A stretch of 64,000 nucleotides of DNA from Halocafeteria seosinensis. Lineage: Eukaryota > Sar > Bigyra > Bicosoecida. Location: assembly GCA_001687465.1 (NCBI GenBank), contig LVLI01000190.1:1-64000 (forward strand), in the 5' to 3' direction. This document shows, one piece after another, positions 32,385 through 44,899 of this stretch (position 1 is the stretch's first letter; every line of letters begins with the position of its first letter). Below the pieces are notes generated by a model, which saw only the letters and a list, made by a program, of their open reading frames with translations, was not told the origin of the DNA and did not search any database. A program made the position numbers and the translations under genes.

Positions 32385-34542
32385 ATGAGCCGTGGGAAAG
32401 CCACCAACAATACATTGGCAGACATTGTCTCCCTCTGTAAACGCAGAGGAATTGTGTTGCCTTCCTCCGATATTTATGGTAGTGTAGGAGCCGGATACGA
32501 TTATGGGCCCATAGGTAGGTGAGCATAATGCAATATAACAACCGTTCTATGACACGCGTATCTTGCTTGTGCGCTGGGAAAACAGGCACCCAATTGAAAA
32601 GGAATCTGGAAGCAGCTTGGTGGCATGACTTTGTCCAGTCCAGGGAGGATATACACGGCTTTGATTCAGCCATAATGCTTCACCCCAAAACATGGAAAGC
32701 TACTGGACATGTCGATACATTCGTGGATAAGTTTCTCCAATGCAGCACTTGCAATGCGCGCTTCAGGTAAGGACAAGGGCACCTTCGCGTTTTTGAATTA
32801 CTACTAATTGTAGTACCTGGATGCCGAGATACAGAGTGGATGAAGTGTTTCCGGAGGTGGTAGAGGAGGATGATTCAGATGCCGCAATTGAGCAACAGCT
32901 CCAAGAACACGATTATCAATGTCCTTGTGACAAGAAGGCGAGAGGAACTCAACACGGACTTTCGGGTCCTGAAAATTTTAACCTTTTATTTGAAACGAAA
33001 CTAGGAGCTACGGAGGATTCATCATCGGTGTATCTCAGACCCGAAACCGCGCAAGGAATATATACTCAGTTTAACAACATCACGAATACTGTGAGACAAA
33101 AACTTCCTTTCGGTGGGTACAACGTTGTTGTACGAATTGAACGGAAGCTAAAGACGGTATTGCAGAGCTGAAACTCGTCTGCAGGCATCGGACAAATCGG
33201 GAAGGCATTCAGAAATGAGATACGTAACTCCCACTTCTTATACCGTTCCAGGGAATTTGAACAATGCGAACTTCAATGGTTTTGTCGCCCGGACGAAGCA
33301 GACAAGTGGTTACAATACTGGGTTGCACAATGCTATGATTGGCTGGTAGAGCTTGGCATCTCCGAAGCTAACCTAAAGTGCTCCAGTGTTATTGAAGACG
33401 TGAGTGGGTAAACAATGTAACTCCTTTCCGCCTTGACTTGCGAGCAAATACTCAATGCGTTTCAGGAATTGGCTCACTACGCTGCTTCCACGACAGACAT
33501 TGAATTTAAGTTTCCCTTTGGTTGGGGCGAGATATGGTAAGGGAACTTGTGTATCTTCGACTTATCAAAAAAAAAAGAAAGAAAAAAAAAGTAAATGCTC
33601 CCACTACTGTTGGATTGTGATGCTGACAGGGGAATCTCGAATCGCACAGACTTCGATTTACGAAATCACAGCAACAGCTCGGGCAAAGACTTGCGCTATA
33701 TGGAAGCTCACGAAGACCCAGAAGTAAGTTCCTGTTTCCCGTTACCAAGGGGTTGAGCTGCACTGGGTCGAGCTTTTCATCTAAAGTCCATAGGTGTAAG
33801 AGGGTAGGTTTATTGCAGTGCTACAATAACCGTGTCTTCTCAAGGTTCGGCTAGTAGCCTGGGCCCGAGAGACAGGGGCCGTTGTCGGTCGTAGGAACTC
33901 GCTGTAGACACGGCGAGGTATTGACCATTGCCTGACGATGAACGGTTATATAACGCTATGTTCAACAACAAGTGTTTGTTTTTTATTCCTACTTCGTATG
34001 CAGAAATACTACCCCTACGTTATAGAACCCTCTGTGGGTATTGGACGTCTGGTCCTCGCACTTTTAGTAGAAAGCTATCAAACGGAATCTGTAGTGGATG
34101 GAAGTAAGTAGTACCACACACTCACATTTGTGCTCGTGGCCGCAATCTTCTCTCAAATTGCACAGATTGCAAGCATAGTGAGCGATCAGTTCTCAAATTG
34201 CATCCGCGGTTGTCTCCTTTCAAGCTTGCTATCTTGCCGTTGTCAAAGAAAGAGCCACTTACTAGCATGGCCTCTGGCATCTATAAGAGGCTCATAAAAG
34301 AGTCGTCGATCGACTTCGACTCAAGTGCCTCTATTGGGAAGCGATATAGGAGACAGGACGAAATAGGCACTCCCTACACAGTAACTGTCGACTTTGACTC
34401 AGTTCACGATAGCTCGGTTACAGTTCGAGACAGAGATTCGATGGAGCAGGTTCGCATTCCTATGGAGCGGCTCTTCAGCCTGATGTCGAGGGGATTCTAT
34501 GCAGAGGACTTTCAACACTTATTTCGCGAAGTAAGTTCTTGA
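32385..34542 (+). CDS. Glycyl-tRNA synthetase, class II
   Basis: Exons in phase encode an alpha2-type glycyl-tRNA synthetase. The start at 32385 gives [20 protein letters not shown], then [21 protein letters not shown] (motif 1 region) and [20 protein letters not shown]. After a variable insert ([20 protein letters not shown]) comes [18 protein letters not shown], then [15 protein letters not shown] (motif 2). A later exon has [20 protein letters not shown] (motif 3), and the C-terminal anticodon-binding domain starts [20 protein letters not shown]. The enzyme charges tRNA-Gly in the cytosol, mitochondrion or plastid. No clear targeting peptide is seen at this start, so the cytosol or dual use is likely. 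The short CxxC-rich insertion ([10 protein letters not shown]) is normal for this family. Confidence 0.9.
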
Positions 34543-34576
34543 GATGACACAACGCTTCGATCTGCCATGTGGCTAG

Positions 34577-35856
34577 CTAGCCATGGATCAGATTTTGAGA
34601 CAATGCCTCTACTGCGGGCTCTAGTTGGCTTTGGCTCATACCACGCAGCCTTGCATTGTCGAGCGAATCTCCGCTTTCATCCATCGGCGGAGCAGAGGAG
34701 CTTGCCACTTGCGAAACGCACACCCAAGCACCGCGTAGGTTTTGTTTCCATACTCTCAAGACACCATCATCTCCAGAGGAAGCTAGTACAGATCCAGTGA
34801 CGTTCCAGCGCACCCTCCATACTTCAGCATAATGGTCCATCAAGGAAGGGAAGCAGTATATGTAACAGTCTACACCTTTACCCATATACATAAGCCCGGA
34901 CACATCATCAACGACCGTGCCAGCAGTGTCCGGTACATCTTTACTGTCCCGTACAAAATCCGCAGGCTTTATCTGCCAAATACGGATAGTGTGGTCCCGC
35001 GACGCAGTGGCTATCCGATGGAAGCTCCTCCCCATAGATGGTGCCCACGCAGTATCATGTATATGATCTGTATGACCACGGAGTTCGGCAAGCTTCAGCC
35101 ATTTCCCTTTTTGCTCATTGTGTGACCAAATATTTGCCGTCTTGGAGGCGCCGCCAACAACTAACGTGGCATCGTCCTCCCTGGAATCATTCCATGAGAG
35201 ACATCGAACACCCGCCGAGTCTGCCAGAAACTCATTTTGCATTTGCCATTCAGTTAGTTTTAGAGGATCTGGTGCTTCATAGACTCTGACGTGGCCATCC
35301 CCGGAGCCAATTGCAAGTCGTAAACCAAAATGAGACGGTGCGAATGCAATATCATTTACCGCCAGTCTTGCATCTCCCAGTCCTGTTGCCTTTTTCCACT
35401 TGTAGTCTATCTTCCCTGTCTCTTCATTTATCAATTCCTGTCCTTCCCATATGATAGTGCTGTGGTCCACGGAGCAGGATGCCAAGACCTGCCAAGTCGA
35501 CAATCTCGAGTCTCTCTCGGTCCAGAGCAAAGATAAACGCACGCAACCCTCAACTTACCGACCCAAACTCGGGATGAGCCCATGCTAACTTCAAAATCGG
35601 TCCTTCATGCGCTGCCTGCAGACGTCAGACGCCGAAAGAACCCTTGTATACAGCGAGGCTGTACACAACTAGAATCCATACATACAGGTACAGTCCATAG
35701 TTTCTTCCAGCTCCCATCTTCCTGCTTCTCAAACACATTAATCTTCCGATCCGAGCCACACGTAGCTAACCAGGTGCCGTAGTAGTCGTAGCAGACATCA
35801 TGGATGTAATCTGAATGTCCAGCATCGATTCTCGCGGAGATACGCGACGACTGCAT
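34577..35856 (-). CDS. Nucleoporin SEH1-like WD40 protein
   Basis: Three exons (about 35856-35690, 35625-35562 and about 35511-34577) splice into a six-bladed WD40 protein. Landmark segments are [94 protein letters not shown] and [16 protein letters not shown]. The blade order and the phrases HPEFGSVLASCSxD and VYEAPDP are typical of SEH1 and the related SEC13, with closest feel to SEH1. SEH1 works in the Y-complex of the nuclear pore and in the SEA/GATOR2 complex at the vacuole or lysosome. The C-terminal ~45 residues are hydrophilic and unrelated. The start Met at 35856 matches the family's start position. Confidence 0.87.
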
Positions 35857-36080
35857 GGATCATACTCCCAATAAACACGATTTTTACGTTTTGATTTGGG
35901 TGTGGAACGCACTTACCATTGTTGGCACGACCTTCTCCCCTGTGTTCTAAGGTCTGAACATCTATAACAAACACCTAAAACAGCTGTATGTGTACGTAGA
36001 CTTCTTCCAAGACCCATGCGAGACAGTATTATAGATAAAACAAGGTCTCCACAGTACGACGATCGATACGAGTTTGTCGT

Positions 36081-36152
36081 GGGCGTTTAGCTCAGGGGTA
36101 GAGCGTCTGTTTCGCATACAGAAGGTCGAGGGTTCAATTCCCTCATCGTCCA
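36081..36152 (+). tRNA. tRNA-Ala(CGC)
   Basis: A full 72-nt cloverleaf without an intron. The D stem is GCTC/GAGC, the anticodon stem TCTGT/ACAGA around loop TTCGCAT (anticodon CGC), and the T arm GAGGG-TTCAATT-CCCTC. The acceptor stem GGGCGTT/ATCGTCC carries the G3-U70 wobble that identifies alanine tRNAs. It also has one U-U mismatch at 6-67. The discriminator is A, and CCA is not encoded. Confidence 0.95.
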
Positions 36153-36154
36153 CT

Positions 36155-36180
36155 TTACTTTTTTTTTTTTTTTTTTCTTT
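36155..36180 (+). terminator. Pol III poly-T terminator
   Basis: A run of more than fifteen T residues starts a few bases after the tRNA-Ala 3' end, as expected for RNA polymerase III termination. Confidence 0.85.
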
Positions 36181-36497
36181 CGTGATTGGTATCAGTTCTC
36201 GTCAAGGTTGTTATCCACTGACTAAACTGTTAAGAGGTGTACCACCACGCGTTAAGGCTTTTGCTTCATTCTCGTTTCCGTGTGTGATAGGCCAATGGCA
36301 CCGCTTGACGAGGGTGAAACAGGAGTTCACGTGTGTGTAGGAGTTTACAGTTCACGCTTCGACTGTATATTCTTTAGAAGTATACTCTTTAATTCTCTAT
36401 GCTAATTCTATTTTTGGCTTCCGTACTACTTGGGGTCAACGCGGAAGTTAACCCTGTGCAATTTGAGTAACTCCACCACCACCGTTGGTGACGAGAA

Positions 36498-39400
36498 CTA
36501 CAGTGAATCTAACGCCGAAGACTCGTGTCGCTTCGGTGCCCCGTTGGCCTGGTGCGATTGTGCCCGCATCATCTTCCGCTCCTTTTCCATTTCTTCGTCC
36601 GCCTCTCTAGCAGCTCGTTTTTGCTGATTGGCAGAATACTCAATATACCTGATTCCACTGCCTCCCGATAGAGCTGCCATCGACCCCTTTTGCCGTACTC
36701 CGCCCCCTATTCCTTGGGAGTTATGGCGGGGGGCATCTGTTCTCTCGCTAAGGTCTGCATTCGTTAAGACACTATAGAATGATCGTGCTCTCAGAACACC
36801 AAGGTCCGTACAGAGAACATACCGTTTTCAAGACCATCACAGTATTCGGCATATTGCTGTTGTTCTTTTCTCTCGTCGTTTTCTACATTGCCGGACGTCA
36901 ACACATCCTGAAGAATCTGAAGCCGTTCCTCCGGATCTACCATGAATGGACAACCTTCCTTCAGCTCAGCTTCAGTCTTGCGAATATGGGGAACGCTAGT
37001 TATCACTTTATATGCATACCCTTGATCAACAAGGTATCGGCGTCGTTTGTTGCTAAATTTTACCTCAATGGTATCCGTAGAGATTAACGTGTAGAAAAAT
37101 GCGTTGAAATCTGCAGACCATTCTCGGAGCAACAGACACAAGAGTACCGCAACAAATCCATTACTACACAAAAGCTGTACGTTCTTACGGCTTGATGACT
37201 TTTGTTGTCGACCACGGCGTAAGATTCTCCCCATTCGTTGGGCTTCTTGAAGACGGCTACCGTAGTGGCTACTAATCTGGATAATTACGTTGGCGTCGGG
37301 CACATCTAGAGCGACATCGCCAACTTTAGAGAGAAACAGTACGTTCACATCGTCCGAAGTCCGAAACGCATTTATGTAAGCCTGACGGTCCCCTTCAGCT
37401 GTTTCACCCGATATTACCGGAGCACCAAACTTCTTGGCATATAGTTTTAGGGCATACACGGATTCGGAGAATACAATAATTTTATCTCCCGCTGCAGAGA
37501 AAGATACATCAAATGCGTACCTTTGCTGGAATGACCAATTGGAAAACAGAAGCCAAACATTGTGTACGTACCTCTTTCGATATGATTTCGTAAGAGTCGA
37601 TGCATTGTATAGCACTTTATTGGATTCATAGTCGCGAGAACCTGGGACAAACAGAGTGGGGGAGAATGTAGCTATCCCGGCTTTTAACGTCAAGACTTGG
37701 CGTAAACATACCCTTTGAGTATCAACACTCTTGCTTCGAAGATATTCGTTATAATATTCGCGCGCCATTGGGCACCAAACTTCACATACTTGCACATTGG
37801 CTAAGTAGCCCGCTCGGGTTAAGTCCATCCAATTAGCTTCATAAAGCTTCGGTCCAATGAGATGACTCAAATCACGGTCCCGACCATCCTCTCGAACGAG
37901 TGTAGCTGTCAATCCTAGTCGGCAATGAGCGCGAAGCCTCAAAACGCGCCGAAACGTATCAGCCACCACTTGATGAGTTTCGTCCAAAATCATGAGCCCC
38001 CAATCTCTGCAAGCAATGCTGTATAACAACTCGCGAGTAGCCGCAGCCCGACGAGTTGTGCCTCCAATCATGCTATACGTAGTAAACACGACGCAAGCGA
38101 CATCTGGTTCGGGAAGAGCAGTCTTAACTTTGGCTGTTAAACGAATCAGATACGACGGGTTGATTGTGGAAAACTGTTTGAACTGTTCCACCCATTGATC
38201 CACAGAAGTTGTGTTTGGACATAAGACGAGAGCACTCTTCTTCATTGTGGACACAGCAGCGATACCTACAAGGGTCTTTCCAGCACCACAAGGTAGCACG
38301 ATCATACCACTACGCGCCCGTCCATTTCCAAACATTTTGGCTAAGCTCTTGGACTGGTAGGGCCTCAATGATTCAGGACGACGAAGCTCAATATCCAAAC
38401 TCGGACTAAATATGTCTCGGCGGAAATCATATTCGTGCATCACTGGGTATGGAGGGTCCATTGTTAAACACGCTTTCTTCACATCATCCACCCTTTCCGG
38501 ATCTATCTCGACGCGAAGGACTTTGGAATCACTATCTTTGACACCCAGTTGTACCTCTCGTCTTGCCTCTTCACGGGCCTGCTCATATTCTTGTCGAGCT
38601 GCATCATCCGTGAAGCCCCATTCCACACCAGGTTTCGAAAGAGAGTCGTCGGCATTGTCCCCTTCGTCATCCTCAACGATGAAATTGTCCGGATACCGAT
38701 TCTGCTGGCGCCGCTTTTCCCGCTGGTCCATTTCATATTTTTCTTCCTTGAGGTCCTCAAGTTCACCTTCTTCCACGTCATCCCCGTAGTCTTCATCGCT
38801 TGCATCAGCATCCTCTTCGTCGTCTTCGTTTTTCTCGTCGAACTCCGAATCACTATCTAAACCACCATCCTTAGACGAAGCCTTGTTTGGATTCTTTCTC
38901 GACGTTTTTACTTCAGGAAACTCCTCCTTAAAATGATTATCCTCACCGTCATCATCACCTTTATCTTGTTTTTCAGCCTCTCGAGTAGCCATCTCCGTAT
39001 CTATGTATTCCTCGTTACGCCGGTGCCGACGTTTGTGGCGTGATACTTTGGCTTCTTCTTCGTCCTCGGGAATGGTTGGATACTGCTCTTCCCACTGCGA
39101 TTTGGCAACTTCCAATTTGTCTTTTCGTCTATATCCCGAGTTTCTATGCTTGTAGGAATGTAGAGTTTGAGATAAGAATGATGTCCGGCTCCTCGAGATG
39201 CTGCCCCTAGTACTAAATGGGGAACTAGACATGCGGTCAAAGTTAATAACAACTCTACTGAGCGCATCATGCAAGATTTCTCGGGCCGAACGGATGTACG
39301 GTTGGCTTGAGTCATCCTTACCAACAAACCGTTGATTGCTGTCTAGACCCAGACGCCGCACGTCCAACGAAACCTCAGAATCACACCTACTTAGGAGCCT

Positions 39401-40489
39401 CTTGGTAAGATATTCAGCCTTAGAAACGAACCTCTCATGCTTAAGAATATAATTATCATCGGCGTGTGACCCGAAACGTGAGAATACAGACGGGGACAAC
39501 GAATCTACATGAGAATTCTCTTCATTGTCGTTTTCCGACGGCACCCGCTTCCCTCCTACTTCCTGATCATTTTCTTCCTCTTCCTGGACTTCTACATCGC
39601 TCTCGTTTTTCTCTTCATCACTATTCACTTCTCCCGTATCACGATCCAGAAAGTCCGTATTCGCCCGCTCAGTCATTTCACTTGACTTCTGCTTCAAACT
39701 TCCGTTCTGCAAGTGGCTGCTGTCAACTAACCCCTTCAAACCAAGGGATTCTTCTCGCTCTTGTAGTTCCTTCTTTACTATAAACCCTTCATTTGTATAC
39801 CCTGTTTCGACTGCCGCATTACCGCTGCTCTCCAATCGCTCCGCCTCTTCTCTTAATTCCTCCTCTGACCTGTGAACTCGCGATTTTGCAACCAATGGGT
39901 GCTTCGTCAAGAACCGCAGGACGGCCGGATAGCGGCTCTCTATATAGTACCTTCCACGCTCTAACACTAGCTTAACTTTCCCATAGCCCGCTGTACATGT
40001 TACTACGAAATCCTCCACGCGTTTGTCGACACGCACTTTGGACAGTTTATTTAATGCCTTCAAGATGATATCAGAGGTCAGTCCCATGGACGCCGCGGCG
40101 AATAAAGCATTCTTGTCCAATTTGTACTCATGAATGAATTCAGGACGAGACACTGGTTCACATATCGCTACTAAAAAGTCCCTCGCTTGTTCATAGAGGG
40201 GCGAAAACGCTTCCAATAATATTATTCCATCAGCTCGAACCCAAAATGGTCTGAGTTGATGATCCGATTTCAGGCCCAAATGGCGATAATCAAAAGCTAA
40301 CGGGTTCCCATTTTCATCCCGTGGACGTGTCTGTTGAATCGTCGAAGACTCGGAAAGCTCCATAAGTCGATGCACCAAGGCATCATCTTCCACCAAAGCA
40401 TTCTTGGACGCACTCTTCTTGGTTTTCTTCACAACTTTGGCAACCTGTTTGCCTCTTCCTCTTCCTCCACCACGCCCAGTCCGCGGCAT
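36498..40489 (-). CDS. DNA repair/TFIIH helicase XPB
   Basis: A long first exon and about four short introns near the C-terminus. Start Met at 40489. Motifs, in order: a Lys-rich N-terminus (VAKVVKKTKKSASKN), the damage-recognition region (FDYRHLGLKSDHQLRPFWVR), Walker A (VLPCGAGKTLVGIAAVS), motif II as DETH (LMILDETHQVVADTF), the RED motif (TLVREDGRDRDLSHLIGPKL), motif IV-V (KIIVFSESVYALKLYA, LFLSKVGDVALDVPDANVII) and motif VI (EAQRMGRILR). The protein end, GGSGIRYIEY, is the family's C-terminal signature. Two stretches in the 3' part read through in frame but are introns: spliced frame LATMNPIKCYTMHRLLRNHI matches XPB only after removal. A ~280-residue Glu/Asp-rich insertion lies between the N-terminal region and the helicase core. 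XPB is the 3'-5' translocase of TFIIH in transcription and nucleotide excision repair. Confidence 0.93.
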
Positions 40490-40559
40490 TTTACCGTTCT
40501 ATACGAAAGAAGAAACTTATCCACATAACTAATTGCAGCTTTCGATTGACAACACTTCC

Positions 40560-41000
40560 AATTTCATTCAATTCGTACACTGGAAGTTCTTACAGTCTGC
40601 CCCGGGCCCGGCGTCCGGCCCGGGTCTTGAGGAATCGTTCAGAACTTCAGCACTTCTGGTCAAGAAGTTCTGACAAATCGTTTGTTGAAGCAGGAGACTG
40701 CTTCACCAAAAGAAGTTCAGGGTAGCCGGCTTAAATTTGTCAGGGTTACCCTGCTCGACCCTCCGTCGAATCTCGCGTGTTAGAAAAACCCGTCTCGAGC
40801 AACATATTCTGTGGCCTATCCTCGAACGAGCGGAAACGGCACTACGGTGTCTTGGGAAAATGCGTTATGCCTTGGACCTAGAGTTTAGCGTGAATTACAG
40901 ACATATTTTGAGAGAAACTGTGTTTTCATTTACTGCTGCAGCCAACACGTGCTCAAATGCACCGCAATTCTTTGAAAACAAGACTCATTCCTACTCTTTC
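40560..41000. other. Intergenic region, GC-rich hairpins
   Basis: No gene is recognisable. The GC-rich stretch near 40600 (CCCGGGCCC and CCGGCCCGGG) and two further self-complementary segments (about 40648-40685 and 40690-40712) could form stem-loops. They are close enough to the XPB start to be promoter structure. Confidence 0.4.
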
Positions 41001-41006
41001 AGGACT

Positions 41007-43261
41007 TTAATAACCACCTTGGTCACCAAACAGTTTCTGGATTTTGTCATTGTTGGGATTCTTCGGTCTGCAACGCGAAGTGGTGACATGGAAACTAGAA
41101 ATAAACTTATCTTTTGCGCCACAATCTACGTACCCTAGGATATCAGGTCGTTGCCTTTCCAATTCTTCCCATATCCACTTCGAAGTAAGCATATGCGCTG
41201 TTTGAGATGGATGACCACCCCCAATGGATTCGAACAAATTATATCCATGATAATCCGGCCCAAGAGATTCCCACCACTTTACGGTTGACTCATTAATCGG
41301 ATAAGGCAAGTACGTCAGATCAAACGAGGAAAAATTTTTGTTCGGTGGTCCATTGGGTTGAGTTTCTTTGATAATGTCGATGTACTGCTGGTTCTGCTTC
41401 TGCGCAAGGTTGGCAGTAAAGTTCCTCCACTTAGGATCAGGGTTCAGGTATCCCCAGCACGGGTTCTGAATGTCGACATGGCTTGTCAGTAGACGAATGC
41501 CCAAGAATGGTGAAGCACTATCAGGGTACTTACTGATCCTAAACAATTCAGGAATTCCCAAACCTTTGCATACGTTACGGGGGCCAAATCGGGATGCTGA
41601 CGATGTGCCATTGTGTCCCACATCATTAAACCATCAAGAACCTGGAGCAAATGGTAAGCCGATAATTTCGCAGCTTACAGCTTGAGTACTCACTAAGAGC
41701 AACGTACCCCGATAAAAACGACGTGACTTCCGCGAGGTAGCGTTCCGTTGTCCAAGTACCTCAGTGCCTCGAGGACTTTAAATTTAAATTGGGCGGGGCT
41801 GGTCATATGACTAGACCCTGGATGGGGGTTGCACACATCATTGCCCACGAGGGCATAGAAAACGACCATCGGCCTATCCGTCTTCTCATTTCTCGCTATG
41901 CCCTCGACTATTCCACTGTCATACTGCGCAACACTACGTGGACAGCTACCTATATAACATAGCCATAAAGCGGAGGGATGTGCATGTACGTACCATACTC
42001 GTTGTACGAGCTCCATTCACAGCAATGTTCTGAAAGTCGCGATGGTTGCATCGATTGCGCTGGCGGAATCGTTCATACACAGATATCATTGGCAAATGGC
42101 TGGCTTCGCAAGTAGACGTGTTTAGCGCTGTAGCATTTTCAGGTTCAAATCCTGTCACCCATGAACACTGCGGCCAATCGAGTTCGTTCAATGCCATATG
42201 TAGATAGGAATCAAGACTATTGAGCACCCTTGGTGTAGGTATGCCGAAATGGGCTCCAGCACTGTCTCCCAGGATTGCCACGCCTCGCGGAGAGGATTGT
42301 CCGCAAAGCTCGTCTTCATAGGGTTTACCGGAGCTCGGGTCGACGCCGTGAATTCCGTTACAATTGTTGTCAATTACAGTGCTCGAATCGGAGGCCCTCC
42401 CTGGATAGATCGTGGAATCTGCACGTGGGATCCAAACATATGAATATAAACCACTGGAGATTAAGCATGACGAGAAGCGTGTACCTGAATCATTACAATC
42501 CTTTCCTCTCCAGTCGCTCCCACGAAGATATGGCCAAGTCGAGTACCTGTCCCCATCTTCGTCAATCAGCGGCAAGTGCTCAGGTTTGGAGGGAGGCGAG
42601 GGTTTAAACGTGGACTGCACTTGTCGATTCTTCTGTGACATCTTCGGGGAAGACGGATTAGATGTTGGTTTGACATTCCACGCTTCCCAAAGCTTCTCCG
42701 AAAGCAGTACTTCCACGAGAAGCTTTTGCGTCGGGCTGAGTGATTCCCATGAGTTCGATTCTGTTTCAAAGTCTTTGAGAAGCACGGAGTAAGTGGAGTT
42801 GGGTGAATATAAATTGCAACTCGCGTTGGTGCAAATGCCAACATCTCGACAGATTTCATCTGGGGTTTCCTCATGGTCGTCTGCGGACGGGCGAATCCGC
42901 TTCAAGCCCTGGCAAACTGGAGAATTCCAGTGCGTGGAGCACGCCGTATTGACACCAGCTTGGAGAGCATTAATAGAAGCATAGCGTCTCTGGGTCAAAG
43001 GAGGGTCTGGTGGCAGAATGTGGGAATAATTCCTGTAAAGTCATTTAATCCAAAAACAGTGCTCGGAGGGTGTTGAAGTAGCTGACTTGGACCCTATATA
43101 AATACTTACAGCAAGAGTCCAAGGATTATTGTGCATCCTGCGCATACATTGCCACCTCCATCGGAGCTGACCTCTTGAGAAGGGGACGCATAAAGCGTCT
43201 GAGCGCTCAGAAACACGGCTAGAAGAGCGCTGGAGAGCGCGATCCACCCACTAGCAGCCAT
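41007..43261 (-). CDS. Acyloxyacyl hydrolase-like secreted lipase
   Basis: The first exon (43261-43110) encodes a signal peptide (ALSSALLAVFLSAQTLYA) and the start of a saposin-B domain (NVCAGCTIILGLLL). The next exon (43032 onward) completes it with the conserved cysteines (VNTACSTHW, VCQGLKRIRPSAD and EICRDVGIC). The GDSL/SGNH esterase domain follows: VAILGDSAGAHFGIPTPRVL with the nucleophile Ser, YALVGNDVCN with the block III Asn, and a C-terminal GGGHPSQTAHMLTSKWIWEE with the catalytic His. Animal acyloxyacyl hydrolase removes secondary acyl chains from bacterial lipopolysaccharide, and this domain pairing is characteristic. Here it is likely secreted or vacuolar. In a microbe that eats or defends against bacteria, it could digest lipid A. 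Substrate is not decidable. Confidence 0.87.
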
Positions 43262-43690
43262 GTGCAACTCAATAAGCAAATACACCTACGCGAAGTTGCA
43301 AAGAATAAGGAGAAAAACTACTGAGCACGGAGAAGAAATTCTGATACAAAAGCAATACTACTCCAATGCTTGCATCTAAACTTGGTATATTCTAGGTGAA
43401 CTGCATAATGCTTCATCGGGAGGACGCGGATCGGTACTTAAAGCTAGTGAGTTAAACGACGTTTGGCCAGGGTGAACCAGCTTTGTCGGAAAAGACCCAT
43501 GTTCAATACCGTAGTTAGCGGTGTTGAAGGTACTTGTACTATAGAACATAGCAAGGGCGTTATGAGCAGCTATAAGAGTAAGTGTATGTGATAAGTACTT
43601 GTAGTGTATGTCCGCACCCAGCTACATCGATAGTGATCAAGTGTGGAGTTCCACGAATAGTCTTATTGATAAAGCGTCTCGCGGAAACTT

Positions 43691-43939
43691 CTACCGCCAC
43701 TGGGTAATTTGTCTATCCAGTGACCAACCGTATGTCCTGCGGTAACCGACTTCCACGTCGAAGCGATTAGGAGAACTGCGCTTGATTTCCAATACCTGGT
43801 AGAATCTCCCATGCTGGTACACGACGTCCACGTCAGGAAATTTCGACCTTCTTTTAGCAACAGTAATTGTAGTGATAATTGTAAGCCATAAACGCTGCCA
43901 TCCAAAAGGGTCCTGCCTTCCAGAGCCCTGAAAACCCAC
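43691..43939 (-). CDS. Possible terminal exon, unknown product
   Basis: A frame of 82 codons opening after an acceptor-like TTTTCAG and ending in FDVEVGYRRTYGWSLDRQI. It lies just 3' of the second exon of the proline-rich gene and could be an alternative terminal exon or a relic of another gene. No family is recognised. Confidence 0.25.
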   Translation of the reverse strand: MGFQGSGRQDPFGWQRLWLTIITTITVAKRRSKFPDVDVVYQHGRFYQVLEIKRSSPNRFDVEVGYRRTYGWSLDRQITQWR

Positions 43940-43985
43940 AGAGTAGGCTTCACCGCCACGTGTGCGTTCGAGTAGAAGTCTAAAA

Positions 43986-44573
43986 CTAAAACCATCGGCA
44001 ACAGTCTAAGCAGTGTCCTATCCAGCATGGGAGCCAGCATGGGCAAAGAAGGAAAACCTACGTTGTCACAAGAAAAGCCAATCGGTAGGAGTTAGGGTGG
44101 ATAAGAATACTGTAGTTCCGGGACTGACTTACGATACAATGTAGTCCATGATTCGGAATATCCTGTCGTTGAGTAACCACCACGGTAGTGTGACTTTGCT
44201 GAGGTGGCGGCGATTGCATCCCTGGGTGCATTCCAGGTTGCATCCCGGGATGCTGCCCGTACCATCCAGGGTGTTGTTGTGGATGCACACCCGGCTGTTG
44301 GTGTTGCGGCGGCATACCTTGCTGTTGCTGATGTTGTTGGGGCATGGTCTGTGGAGCCGGGGCCACCTGAGCCTTAGAACCTTCATGTTTTTGGGTGTGG
44401 TACTGAGGCTGTTCTGACTGTTGCTGGTTCTGCCTCTGGTTGTAGCTATCTTCATAAGGAGGTGGCGGCTCTTGAACGGCACCAGAAGGAGGAAAATAAG
44501 GGCTTTCTTGATCTTGTGTTGGTGGATTTTCCGGGTCAGCTTTATCCTTGTCAGCCGTTTGGTAGGAGCTCAT
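43986..44573 (-). CDS. Proline/glutamine-rich protein with NHGLHC tail, copy 1
   Basis: Two exons, 44573-44133 and 44057-43986, give 170 residues. The N-terminus is MSSYQTADKDKADPENPPTQ and continues with a PPPYED motif (a WW/PY-type ligand, near residue 40). A Gln/Pro/His/Gly-rich low-complexity middle follows. The conserved tail is TVVVTQRQDIPNHGLHCI joined to VFLLCPCWLPCWIGHCLDCC. The last 20 residues are Cys/Trp-rich and amphipathic, suggesting membrane association or palmitoylation. Copy 2 lies at 45895-46559 in the same orientation with the same intron position. The function is unknown; the architecture resembles small proline-rich membrane adaptors. Confidence 0.82.
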
Positions 44574-44899
44574 CTTCGCTGAAACTAGCACCTGGGATAT
44601 GTAGCTGCGAGAAAAGACCGGCAGTTGAGTCCTGGTCAGCGGCAGACACTCCGGAGACAGGCTGCCAATCTACCGGTATGTACCTCTTACGTCTAATCTG
44701 GGTCCAACAAGGGCAAGGGGTCACCCACGTTTCAATAAAACCCTCTTCATTTATCCATGTTCAATACAGTCAACACAATCAACTATTCCCTCCGTGTAAC
44801 TCTATGATCTGAATCCACCGTCCGGGCGGGGGCGCGCGTAAATTTGGTGATGCGGAGGCGGCTCTTCCTCTCAATGTATGATGTTATATTGTACTTATT

